Source: Sebastes aleutianus
Taxonomy: Eukaryota; Chordata; Actinopteri; Perciformes; Sebastidae
Assembly: GCA_916700875.1 (NCBI GenBank)
Contig: CAKAKS010000199.1
Coordinates: forward strand, 87,001 to 151,000
Reading direction: 5' to 3'
DNA length: 64,000 bases
The notes under the pieces: model-generated
Databases searched by the model: none
Seen by the model: the letters and a program-made list of their open reading frames with translations, nothing else
Told to the model about the DNA's origin: nothing
Translations under genes and position numbers: made by a program
Shown: in pieces, positions 53,005 to 62,740 of the stretch
Layout of the letters: each line of letters starts with the position of its first letter
Position numbering within the stretch: position 1 is the first letter of the stretch

Positions 53005-54205
53005 AGCCATCATCACATTAGCACTAGAGGTGTCCCTCCCCCCTCATGAAAGACAAAAAGACACTGATGAAGCCCTGATGGGTGAGACTAATCTGATTGT
53101 TTTTCCCTTGGCGTGACTACGCTGGTCTTCCAGTCTACCTAAACTGTTTTTCTGGGGACCCACTTTTTAAAAGCGACAATCGTAAGAAGAGCGAATTTGT
53201 TCGTAAATGAATGTTCCTGACCATTTTTACTGTCATTTCCGCATCATATATTATCAGAATCAGAATCAGTTTTTATTCGCCGTGTGCATACATACAAGGA
53301 ATTATACAGCGTACTTACACAGAAATAGAAAAAACAAAGCTAGGAACAAGGACAACAAAGTTGGACAAATAAAGTTGAGGAATAGACAGGACTGTTGTAC
53401 ACAAGTGGTGGAAAAAAATAGGTGACTATACTGTATAAATATTTGATAAATATATATAAATATATAAAGTACCATTGACAAGCACTGAAATAGGAATAAA
53501 ATAAAAACTTGTATAAACAAGTCATGTGTTTTTTAATTTATTTAATTTATTATCTTGAATCTATCTAGGTAAACCAGCAATTTTAAAGAGGTACATTTGA
53601 TAAATCAAAACTTTGTTTTATGCATGTGTTATGGAAAATATAAACACATGTTAAATACTTTATAATCATCAGTAAAACAAACGCTAGCTTTTCATATTTG
53701 TGTTTCATATAGATGTTTCACACTTGTAACATCGTAGACATCATGCCATTTCACTTTCAAAGTAGGTAAACTGAGCATGCTGAAGAACAGTCAACAAGGT
53801 AAAAAGCAGTTCAGCATCACTTCACATTTTTTCCCTCTCACCTCCGTTGCAAAGTGACAAAACAGCCAGACTGTAACAAGTACAGCGTGAGACTTAATAA
53901 CAATACACGGCGTTCTGTTTTCTGTATTCATGTTGTTCCTTTGTGCTCTGCCGCTTGCTCTCAGGGCTAAAGACGGTAGCGACAGCGGCAGTGATTCAGC
54001 CGGCTCCTCAAGTGACTCATCGTCAGACAGCAGCGACTCCTCCAGCTCCTCTTCTGATGACAGCGACGGCAGCAGTGACAGCGACGATGACAGCTCTTCC
54101 TCATCCTCCTCTTCCTCCTCCTCTTCATCCTCAGACAGCTCTGACTCGGGAGGCAGCAGCGATTCAGATCAAGGACCTCCAAAGAAGAAGAAAAAGAAGA
54201 AATGA
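48272..54205 (+). CDS. zcchc10: Zinc finger CCHC domain-containing protein 10, 4 exons, 161 aa
   Basis: Small conserved nuclear-type protein with one CCHC zinc knuckle. Its exact role is poorly known; nucleic-acid binding is expected from the knuckle. Exons on the plus strand: 48272-48312, 49630-49791, 51339-51380 and 53965-54205 (486 nt, phase kept). The start MATPMHRIIARRQA matches the vertebrate orthologue. Exon 2 holds the knuckle CQKCLELGHWTYEC (C-x2-C-x4-H-x4-C) followed by a basic KRKYVHRPSRT block. Exon 4 encodes a long Ser/Asp-rich low-complexity run and ends in PP followed by lysines, a likely nuclear-localisation tail. Mammalian versions are longer (about 180-190 aa), the difference being mostly in the serine tract. 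The gene is divergent from hspa4, the same arrangement as in human 5q31. Exon 3 is only 42 bases. Confidence 0.94.
48910..49500 (-). mobile_element. LINE 3' end with ORF2 C-terminal remnant, zcchc10 intron 1
   Basis: A TAGA run (48913-48943) followed by TAACTTTATTGATCCCGAGGG is a known teleost LINE 3' terminus in minus orientation. Upstream on the minus strand, 49439-49221 still encodes a reverse-transcriptase tail-like peptide (LLAILDKASHPLHAV, RSSFSGRLLLP, FVPRAIKLYNTSL). 5' truncated. CR1/L2-like by appearance; clade not certain. Confidence 0.7.
52931..53002. repeat. (GT)n microsatellite, zcchc10 intron 3
   Basis: About 35 units with one early interruption (TGGGTG); the longest dinucleotide run in the window. 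Confidence 0.95.
53249..53525 (-). mobile_element. LINE 3'-tail fragment, zcchc10 intron 3
   Basis: Begins ATCAGAATCAGAATCAG followed by TTTTATTCGCCGTGTG and ACATACAAGGAATT, a common teleost LINE 3' end read on the minus strand. No intact ORF. Confidence 0.55.
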
Positions 54206-54616
54206 ATAAATACATCGGAATAAGTGCGTTTTCTTGTTGTCGTTTGTTTCCCTAAGTACATTTTAGCTCTCTGCTATGTTTTTTCCCCCCTCTAATCCAT
54301 CATAGTTGGTTGGATCTGACTGGACAGGACACATTTAGGGCTGTAATACTGCTCGTACAGTTTTAGCAAAAATGGAAATTAAAGAGAAGAGATCATTTTG
54401 GGAAGTGTCATGTTCTGTTTTCAAAACACATCCCCCCCTCGCCCCCCCGTTACTTTTATTAATGCAATATTTTCTCAAGTTCGTAGGGCCACTGAAGAAT
54501 TTAATTTTAAATATCTGAGGAAACTATTCTATATGTTATTCATGTTGAATTTGTGATTTTGTACTAAAGAATATTTTTAGTCAAACTTAATCTGTACAGC
54601 TCACAACCTCAATAAA
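54205..54616 (+). terminator. zcchc10: zcchc10 3' end with candidate polyadenylation signals
   Basis: AATAAA overlaps the stop codon (from 54205), and a further AATAAA lies near 54610 within AT-rich sequence. The second is the likelier end of the mRNA. Sequence around and beyond it is duplicated in inverted orientation downstream (see 54572-56384). Confidence 0.4.
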
Positions 54617-54826
54617 GCAACGCCATATCTGATATTCAAAAGACATTACTATGAGATCTCTTTAAAGGATAACGAATAAAAGTTTGTTCAATTTTAGTTT
54701 GAAGTTAGGTCTTGATGCTATTCAATTGCAGTTGCTTGTTTCACTGTAAAATAAACAGTTTTTCTTTTTAAGGCTCTTGCATATTTGCTATTGTAAAAGG
54801 TTTTATTTTTGCTAAAAAAGGAACAC
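54572..54826 (+). repeat. Inverted duplication, left arm (zcchc10 3' flank)
   Basis: AT-rich stretch from TTTTTAGTCAAACTTAATC to GGTTTTATTTTTGCTAAAAA. Its reverse complement is at about 56103-56384 with a few differences. It overlaps the likely zcchc10 polyadenylation zone. Confidence 0.85.
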
Positions 54827-55114
54827 ATAATACATATATGAATTTGAGAATAAATGTTAATAAATTGTCTTTTTGTTAACTAATTTACAAATACAATATT
54901 TTCACAAACAGCATCTCACTGTAACGGTCAATGTTGGTAAACACTGTGTTTGTTAGGATAATATAAAACGTCTATTGAAATGTTTTATTTGAAATCATGA
55001 GTTTAATTTACCTCTTAATGATGATGAATTTGGGTGTGGCAGACCACAAAACTGTCCATAATGCTAAAATATGTGCTGCATGTGTGCAGCTTGAGTAACT
55101 TGGAAGTGGAAAGT

Positions 55115-56090
55115 TTTTTTTTTTTTAATGTACAAAAACTATATTTCTTAATTTAATTGATCAAACACTACTAATATTTTTGGGGAATCAGTTATGAATG
55201 AATTAGATCTTAATTATCTAACATAGACTAATCTAATCGGTCAACTCTTCAACTCATAAATACGAGTTGTGGCAAATTAAAGCACAAAAAAAGGACTGAA
55301 GTTTATGGCAGAAACTAAGCACCACAAAGTTACCATTAATTGATGGGAGAAAAATACATTATCAATATTATCAATTAATACATTTCAAAATACATATATT
55401 TTAATTAATTTACAGAATGTTTTATTAACAATAATAGACAGCTGAATTTAAAAGTCCAGTTGCATATTTAAAATTAAATAGGGAACAATGAAACGCTCTC
55501 CATGAATTATTTATTTATTCATTTTTTATTTAACCTTTATTTAACCAGGTTAGTCCCATTGAGATTAAGAACCTCTTTTCCAAGGGAGACCTGGCCAAGA
55601 CGGTCAGCAGCAAGAACACAAAGTTGCAGACACAGACACAAATAAAGATAAAATACAATTCACAAACACTAAAAGCACTAAAATTTGCATTAAAAAAGAA
55701 CTATCTAAAGACAAATGGGGGGACAAAAAGGAACTTTTCTGGGAGTCAGCTGTACAACAAGGGGGCTAAAAACATGGGCATGCCATAAACTCTGCTTCTA
55801 AAGTCTTCATTTTAAATTTAAAAATATTTAATGATACCAGCTCCTTGATTTTTAGGTAATTTTGAAGCAATTTCCAGGCTGAGGGTGCAGAATATGCAAA
55901 AGCCCTTTCCTCCAATTTTTGTCCGAGCTTGTGGGACAGAGAGCACAAGGAGGTCCTGTGAACGCAGTGAATACTGTCCACAATTTTTTTGCATAGTAAA
56001 CACTTAAGTATTGTGGGAACAGACCCAGTATCACCTTATATGTAAGGATGTACCAATATTTCCTGTCAAGTCTGTGCAATTAACATTTAT
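55115..56090 (-). mobile_element. LINE 3' end with degenerate reverse-transcriptase tail
   Basis: Minus-strand element: a T run at 55115-55127 is its A-tail. The 3' region matches 9566-10190. Between 56079 and 55766, split over frames, is the C-terminal RT-associated signature (DLLVLSVPQARTK, RAFAYSAPSAWKLLQN LKIKELVSLN F). It is frameshifted and truncated, hence dead. Clade uncertain. Confidence 0.7.
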
Positions 56091-56102
56091 TCTCATATCT
56101 CT

Positions 56103-56384
56103 TATTCATATATGTAAAGTTGTTATAATGTGTTACTTTTTAGCAAAAATAAAACCTTTCACAATAGGAAATATGCAAGAGCCTTAAAAAGAAAAACTGT
56201 TTATTTTACAGTGAAACAAGCAACTGCAGTTGTATAGCAACAAGACCTAACTTCAAACTAAAATTTAACAAACTTTTATTCCTTAGCCTTTTAAAAGATC
56301 TCATAGTAATGTCTTTTGAATACTAGATATGGCGTTGCTTTATCGAAGTTGTGAGCTGTACAGATTAAGTTTGACTAATACCAC
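56103..56384 (-). repeat. Inverted duplication, right arm
   Basis: Reverse complement of 54572-54826 (ACTTTTTAGCAAAAATAAAACC ... GTACAGATTAAGTTTGACTAA). It encloses the LINE fragment between the two arms. Confidence 0.85.
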
Positions 56385-56570
56385 AATAAGCACCACAATG
56401 TCACCATTAATTGATGGGAGAAAATACATTATCAATATTATCAATTAATACATTTTAAAATACATATCTTTTGATTAATTTACAGAATGTTTTTTATTAG
56501 TAATAATAGACAGCTGAATTTAAAAGTCTAGTTGTATATTTAAAAATTAAATAGGGAACAATGAATCCAT
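56385..56570 (-). repeat. Second partial copy of the LINE 3' region
   Basis: CACAATGTCACCATTAATTGATGGGAG ... AAATTAAATAGGGAACAATGAA repeats part of 55320-55495 in the same orientation, directly beyond the inverted arm. Confidence 0.75.
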
Positions 56571-56907
56571 GATTTCCTGTCAAGTCTGTGCAACCTGTGC
56601 GTCACACAAATGTTGCGTTTAATAACATGTGGGAATTACCATTTATCATTAGTGGCCGCGCTACTGTGAAACTTCACAGTACAAATGTTTCTATTACAGT
56701 TGACTCAACTTCCTTATCGGTGATTTTGGAATTCGGTTAACCGAGAATATGGCCGCTCTCAAAATAATAATTTCCCTTCAAGTACAAAAATAACTTCCCT
56801 ATAAATGTTTACATGGTTAGGTGGTTCTCGGTTGACTTAAACTATTTCCCACGGTCTCTGAAGGCAGCTCCGCTTGCTGCCATCCATGCATCCAGTCCTG
56901 TCTGTGG

Positions 56908-58127
56908 TAGTGATGGGAATTCAGGCTCTTTTTAGTGAGCCAGATCATTTGGCTCAGCTCACCAAGAAGAGTCGGCTCTTTCGGCTCCCAAACGGCTCTT
57001 CATTTTACCACTTCTGCCTTTTATAATTCAGCCAAATTTAGCTTTAGCTGTTTTGACCTATTATTAGTATGTGTGCACATATATCACTTCAATTATTCAA
57101 TATAATTATACTAAACCTTATAATTTCCAGAATACAATAATTTTACATGCTGCTTCTTTTCCGACTGTCACTCATCTTCTCTGCTATTCGCGCACCGCAC
57201 TCTCTTTCTCTCCTCCTCTCCCTCCTGCTCTGTATCTGTAGACCGCTCTGAGAAGATCGTCCTATCATTCTGCCTCGAATTAAAGGGACTGTTTGTAAGA
57301 ATCAGAAATGCTTGTTAACAGCGACATCTGTGGCCGTTAAGTCAACGAAAGTCAGCGTTGGGCTCGCGCTTGTGCCCGCTCTACATAGACATGAACGAGC
57401 ATCGCTCAAAACAGTGAGGCGACACACGTCAGCTAAAACCACAATATCACTATATTTCACCTGCTTGGCAGTAATGTTAGATGACCAGACGAAGGTCTCT
57501 CCATGAATCACTGCTGATCCTAGTGTTGGCTTTTCCTGCTTCAACCTCACGACCACGGCCGGAGGAAACAGGGGAGACACCGGCACCCGGTCGGAGACGA
57601 TAACGTTTCTCGCTGCGGAGCCCCGTCACTTCACAACACACAGAAAACCTCTGTTGGTCTGGAGGAGCTGCAGCATTTATTTCTGCACAAACGTCCACTG
57701 TACATTCACTAGATATTCTCAGAGCTAAACTAACTCTTCTGCAGTGTGTAGTGTGCACGCATGCACGTCTAGAGGTGGAGCGAGAACGCTGAAGGCAAGC
57801 ATGCAGAGGAGCAGAGTACAGCAGAGACTCTTGCCCTGGAGACCAAAGCTACGGTCTCCCCCGTCTACTACGACCACGGCCAACACTGTTTAACAGACGG
57901 GCTTCACTAGATATAACTTTGCGGTTTTGGTGCTTCCATGTAGTTTGTTTTGGAGTCTTGTCTGAACAGCGTAGACACACGCGAATGGCATATGCGAGCG
58001 TGCATGGGAAACGTAGGATTTATACATGTAAAAAGTTACAAACAGTCCCTTTAAGTAAATAAAAAAAACAGCTCTCGGACAGGAGCCGGCTCTTTGAACC
58101 GGCTCGTCCGCGACCAACACATCACTA
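56908..58127. mobile_element. hAT element with perfect 8-bp target-site duplication, carrying a nested insertion
   Basis: Begins TAGTGATGGG and ends ACATCACTA. GTCTGTGG flanks it at 56900-56907 and 58128-58135. Subterminal GGCTCTTT and its inverse, repeated several times, are typical of hAT ends. No transposase ORF. Without the nested element at 57280-58054 it would be about 445 bases, so a MITE. Confidence 0.9.
57280..58054. mobile_element. TTAA-flanked element nested in the hAT element
   Basis: Opens TTAAAGGGACTGTTTGTAAG and closes GTTACAAACAGTCCCTTTAA with TTAA at both edges. GC- and CpG-rich interior without an intact transposase. PiggyBac-like by target; non-autonomous. Confidence 0.8.
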
Positions 58128-58249
58128 GTCTGTGGTACCTGCTGGCTACTTTAACTTAGCAGCCTTTACCTATCACTCACTCACTTATATGTTATCAGGG
58201 AATAATGATAATAAACCGCAGACAAAATGAATTTATTTTGTTTCCCCCT

Positions 58250-58437
58250 CGATGCGCAGCTGCGTTTTAAGGAGAAGATGGAGATGGACACCACCATCCA
58301 TTAGTATTTTAGCTGCTGTAGCTGTGTTATTTAGCTGAGTCCATTTTGCGTGTTAACTGGAAGTGGAAGGAAAAAGACAAAGAGAAAAGAGCTTTCCAAT
58401 AAGCTACAATGGTTTGGGCCTAAGAAGAAGAGAAGAG
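58250..58437 (+). other. Candidate non-coding first exon of the next gene (possibly aff4)
   Basis: A purine-rich segment ends at 58437 with a strong donor (AGAAGAG then GTAAGG). It contains only a very short ORF (ATG GTT TGG GCC TAA) and no recognisable protein. In mammals AFF4 follows ZCCHC10 on the same strand and starts with an untranslated exon and a long intron. The remaining 5.5 kb with no coding exon would fit such an intron. This is synteny-based inference; no AFF4 protein sequence is visible. Confidence 0.25.
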
Positions 58438-59716
58438 GTAAGGATGAAGACTATCATAACAGATTTAGTGATTAACATCAGTGGTTGTGTGACATTTAGA
58501 GAGGATGTTAATGGAAATATCTGCAGAAAATGTCATTTGGTTTCATAGCAACCTAGCTGCTAGCTGCTAGCCTCTTAAAGCTAACTATGCTAAAGCAAAG
58601 ATGCAGGTAGTCCTGTAAGGTAGCGTGTCTTTGCTAAAAGGGGCAGCTACTTTTGAGTTATGATTAAACAGTATTTGTTGTACATGTTATATGTCTTTTA
58701 TTGTGTCTTCGTTGAAGTATCCTAGACAACGCAGTGATGGTGTTTTTGTGTCCATGTAACGTTGGCTAACATGACGTCGGATGTTTGTTTTCTCTTGTTC
58801 AGCTATGCTTGACATGCCTAAGTTTGCAAACTATTAGTAAGTTTTTTGTGATATTTTTACATTTTTTAAGTGCAAACAATAAACAGAAGTTTGTTTATTG
58901 TGTTAATAACACTTCAGGTTTTGTAGATGAACTCTTATAGGTGGATAATTCACAATTAGAGCAACACTTTTCTATTACTTGCATGCAGTTTTTCTAGTCA
59001 TAAACAAGACAATTAAAGTAATCCTATAGGTCCATAACAGTGTTTTTTTGACACAGTGACTAGCAAAAACTTTTGGGTTTGTTGTAGCCTCACATCATAT
59101 CCTGCATTTATTATAGCACTTTGCTCCCAGTGTCACTTCCAAGCTGTCTTAAGTCAAAAATCATAATCACTCACTGTTGATCATGAAGGCAACATTATGT
59201 GTCTATCTAGCTTTTGATCTAAGCTAAAGGACAGCTGATTTGCTTTTTTTCTAGGAAGCCATTTTACGTGCCTCAGTTGGGGGAAGGGCCAGAAAATGCA
59301 TCATAAGTCCACAGTTAAGTAACAATTAGGAATACCACAGCTCACATGTATGTATCTAGCAGGGTTGGAGACACATGGAGACAAGGACATATAGCAATCA
59401 AGCTTGTTTATCTTGGTTGACACATCATCATGGTGGTGGGTGGAGGCCTGGGGGTCATGAACTCATTTATGGCAGGTAGCTGTGAGCTTGCACAACATCT
59501 GTAGTCAGCTGGTGGTAGAGCTAGTTTGTTTGAGTTGTGGGTACAGTTTAAGTGTATGGAAGTGTTAGTCTAAGTGTGTTTTATTTTAATGTGGACATGC
59601 AGGAGTGAAGATACGTTTCATAAAAGCAGAAGTAAACATCTCCCTTCTCTTTTAAACAGTGACATTACCGACACTATTTACCATTAAAGCATTACTCTGT
59701 AAAAGAAAAGTAGAAA

Positions 59717-60208
59717 TAGGGATGCACCGATTAGATTTTTTTCAGTCCCGATACCGATAGTGATACCTGGGTTTTGGGCATCGGCCGATACCGAGTACCG
59801 ATCCGATACCAGTGTTAAATTAGTAACCTGTATGCCTCACTGTGTGGAAGTGACTGGGATCATTCTTTTATGTGTAAGGCAACATCAGGTGTGACTTAAA
59901 CATTGCTTTCCTATCTTTGTAAAACAAAATGTGATGAATAAATATATAATAAAATAAATAATTAAAATAATAAATCGCACACCAGCAACTTGGTAAAAAA
60001 GCTTCAAAATTAACAGGAATTACAATTCAAGTGGAAACGTTGTTAATGCAGCAACAAATTGGTCAAACCTTAAACAGAACATCAACATGTATATAGTATT
60101 TAAACGTAGAATTTAATTGAATAGATCGGCCCCATTGTCACCGATACCAGATCCAGCTTAATGAGTCAGTATCAGCCCGATATCCAATCCCATATCGGTG
60201 CATCCCTA
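59717..60208. mobile_element. hAT-type MITE
   Basis: Starts TAGGGATGCACCGATTAG and ends ATATCGGTGCATCCCTA. Flanks AGTAGAAA / AGTATAAA match in 7 of 8 bases. The interior has repeated CCGATACC words near both ends. Confidence 0.85.
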
Positions 60209-60644
60209 AGTATAAATTCTTTTTTTAATACATTGATAGATACAAGCTCAGTCTGTGTAAGCATAATGGTTGTAAACATGACTATTCCAACTTGTTAAAG
60301 CACTCGTAAACAGCTTAAATGAACTATAGTATGCCTCAGTCGGAGTTTTTTTTACAACATTTTGTGACTCGGTTTGCAATCACAATGTTTGATAGATACC
60401 ATTTGAATCTACTCTAATGTTTCACAGTAAAAAGAGCAGATTAAACATTATGCCTTTGCTAAACTTACATGAAGGGTGTAACGTGATGGCAATATGTCAG
60501 AAACTTTAATTCAAGCTGATGTTGATGTTGTGAAAGCTGTTTCGGTGATTAATCAGGCTATGCTGAGATGATATGACCAAAAATCTACTTTAACATTTGA
60601 GAATATTTACCTTCATATTGAATAATAAAAGAGACGTTTCAGAT

Positions 60645-60865
60645 TAGGGCTGGGCAATATGACGATATATATCGTCAAAACAATATAAAAATGTCTATTT
60701 AGTTTTCCAGTATTTAATTCACACAGGAGTACACACAAATAGGCTTTACCATGTGGTTATTTCATAAAGACTATTTATTTACTGAATTCCCCGAAAACGT
60801 GTTATATCGATATCGAGATATGAAATGACCTATATTGGGAATTTTGGCCATATTGCCGAGCCCTT
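60645..60865. mobile_element. hAT-type MITE with perfect 8-bp target-site duplication
   Basis: Starts TAGGGCTGGGCAATATG and ends CATATTGCCGAGCCCTT; TTTCAGAT flanks both sides (60637-60644, 60866-60873). The last two bases differ from the usual CTA end. 221 bases. Confidence 0.85.
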
Positions 60866-62289
60866 TTTCAGATACAACATGTTATTTTAAACTGTTAATA
60901 GTTCATCATGTTGTACATTGTCCTTAAAATGAAGACGTTGGTAGGCGATATAAGGAAGAAGCATGTGACTGCAAGATGACTGGGGGTTGTAGTTTTGGGG
61001 ATAGCACAGAGGCACTTCGGGAAAACTTAAGCTGACACATGAGACATTTGTCTGCCTAAAATCAGGTGACTCCCAATGTCAGTACTGTTAAATTATGGGA
61101 ATAATAACGAAACAGTTCTTTGAAATACTGTTTTATTGCTCATAATAAACGTCCATGTAAATGTGGTCAGTGTGTTACGGCAGATAAAAGGTTTTTCCTG
61201 TCATCTTGTGCTCCCTGTGACGCAGCTCACTGTGAAATCGTCTTCACTTCCTGTTTAGGTTTCGCTGTGGTTTCAGTTCAACTGTTTCCTCTGTAGCCAA
61301 GCAAAGGGCACATCGGGCACATCGTGCACATGTTCTGTCGAGATGTTATGGTGGTGACTTGTTTGTCCATTCCAGACAGGGGAGTGGGGTGCATGTTTTC
61401 TTTGGCCCTTTGACACATCCATTGTACATTGCGGTGGTAGTACAGTGTGGTTTTCCAGGCTGGATGTTTGGAAAATGAGCAATACCTAGCTCCAGACTGT
61501 TTGACAACAACAAGTAATTGTCAGGGCTGCCCTCTTAAAACTGAGTATTCCTTGTCGGAATAAACCGCATGCTTTACAATACTACTTTATCTTGTCTTTA
61601 TCACCTTCATCTCCCTTTTGATAATTGAAATTAATTTAATGTGAAGTCAAAAAGGAATCATAGCAATCATGTGGTTTGTTAATTGTATATGCTATTATTT
61701 AGAGCTAATTGTGTCTTCAGCTAAGACCTGTACGTTTATAATCAAATCTTATTTCCTTTTATAAAGAGAAGCTCGACGAAAGTAAGTTGTTTGAAGGCTC
61801 TTCCAGAGTCTGCCAGTTTAATTAGCCCCGAATCTAATCAGACATCAGCAGCTCTTTTTTTATCCCTCAGTACGGCTGCTCACACAGCAGAAAAATATGC
61901 TACTCACTGTGTCCTGACCTCATGCATCTGTTCTTCAGCTTTTGTTCTGTAGGATGTGAGTTAAGCTCTCATGTGGCTATATAGTCCAGTGGAGGTGAAG
62001 CTCATTAAGGCCATTTCATTTCACAGATCTGGCACACATCCGTGCTGTGAGATACTGCACATTATAACACTCACTCTTAGACTAGTGGAACAGTAATGCT
62101 TCTGATAAAGGGCAATACAAATCACTGGCATAGCATTTTTCACAGCAGGGTAAGTGCTTTGCAGGCAATAACAAATGGATCAGTAACATAAACAGTAAAA
62201 ATCCCAGTTAGTGAGATGGATCCAGAAGAGTAAAATGAGCAAGTACAGCAAGTATTGATTTATGAAATACATAGATTTTGTAATAAGTG

Positions 62290-62740
62290 ATTCAACCAGC
62301 GGGCAACCTCCGGTCTGAAAAGTGAAGCCAATGTGGAAGTGTCTTAAACTTGCATTTTTTCAAGTCTATGAAAAAATGACCCTACTTCTCACTTGATTTA
62401 TTACCTCAGTAAACATTGTAAACATGAGTTATGAGGTATTCGGGACAGCCCTAGTACCTTGTGATTGACAGGTTGCTACCACGCCGTTGTCCGGTCTGCG
62501 AGTTGTCCCTGTTTTTGTCTTACAACTTTAACCCTTGCACAGTGTGTTTTGAGGTCATGAAAGTTAATTGTAACATTTAGGTCGCCTAAAAAGCTCCGCC
62601 CTCTCGTGTCACTTCTGGTTGCAAATAATCAAGATGGCGACGGCCAAAATGCCGAACTCGTGGCTTCAAAACGGCAGTCCACAAACCAATAGATGTCACG
62701 GTGACTAAGTCCACTTCTTATATACAGTCTATGGATTCAA
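62290..62740. repeat. Teleost interspersed repeat (ACTTCTTATATACAGTCTATGG type)
   Basis: Contains AACCTCCGGTCTGAAAAGTGAAGCC, CAAGATGGCGACGGCCAAAATG and CACTTCTTATATACAGTCTATGG, words I associate with an abundant teleost repeat. No coding capacity; ends approximate. Confidence 0.55.

Noticed and set aside
53943..54209. 88-codon ORF overlapping zcchc10 exon 4 in another frame
   Set aside because: Out of phase with exons 1-3; the Ser/Asp frame joins correctly and matches the family tail.
57302..57758. Overlapping minus-strand ORFs near 57.5 kb
   Set aside because: They lie inside the TTAA-flanked element and show no transposase or other recognisable domain.
61273..61482. 69-codon minus-strand ORF
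   Set aside because: No recognisable domain, no splice context or promoter signs; expected by chance.
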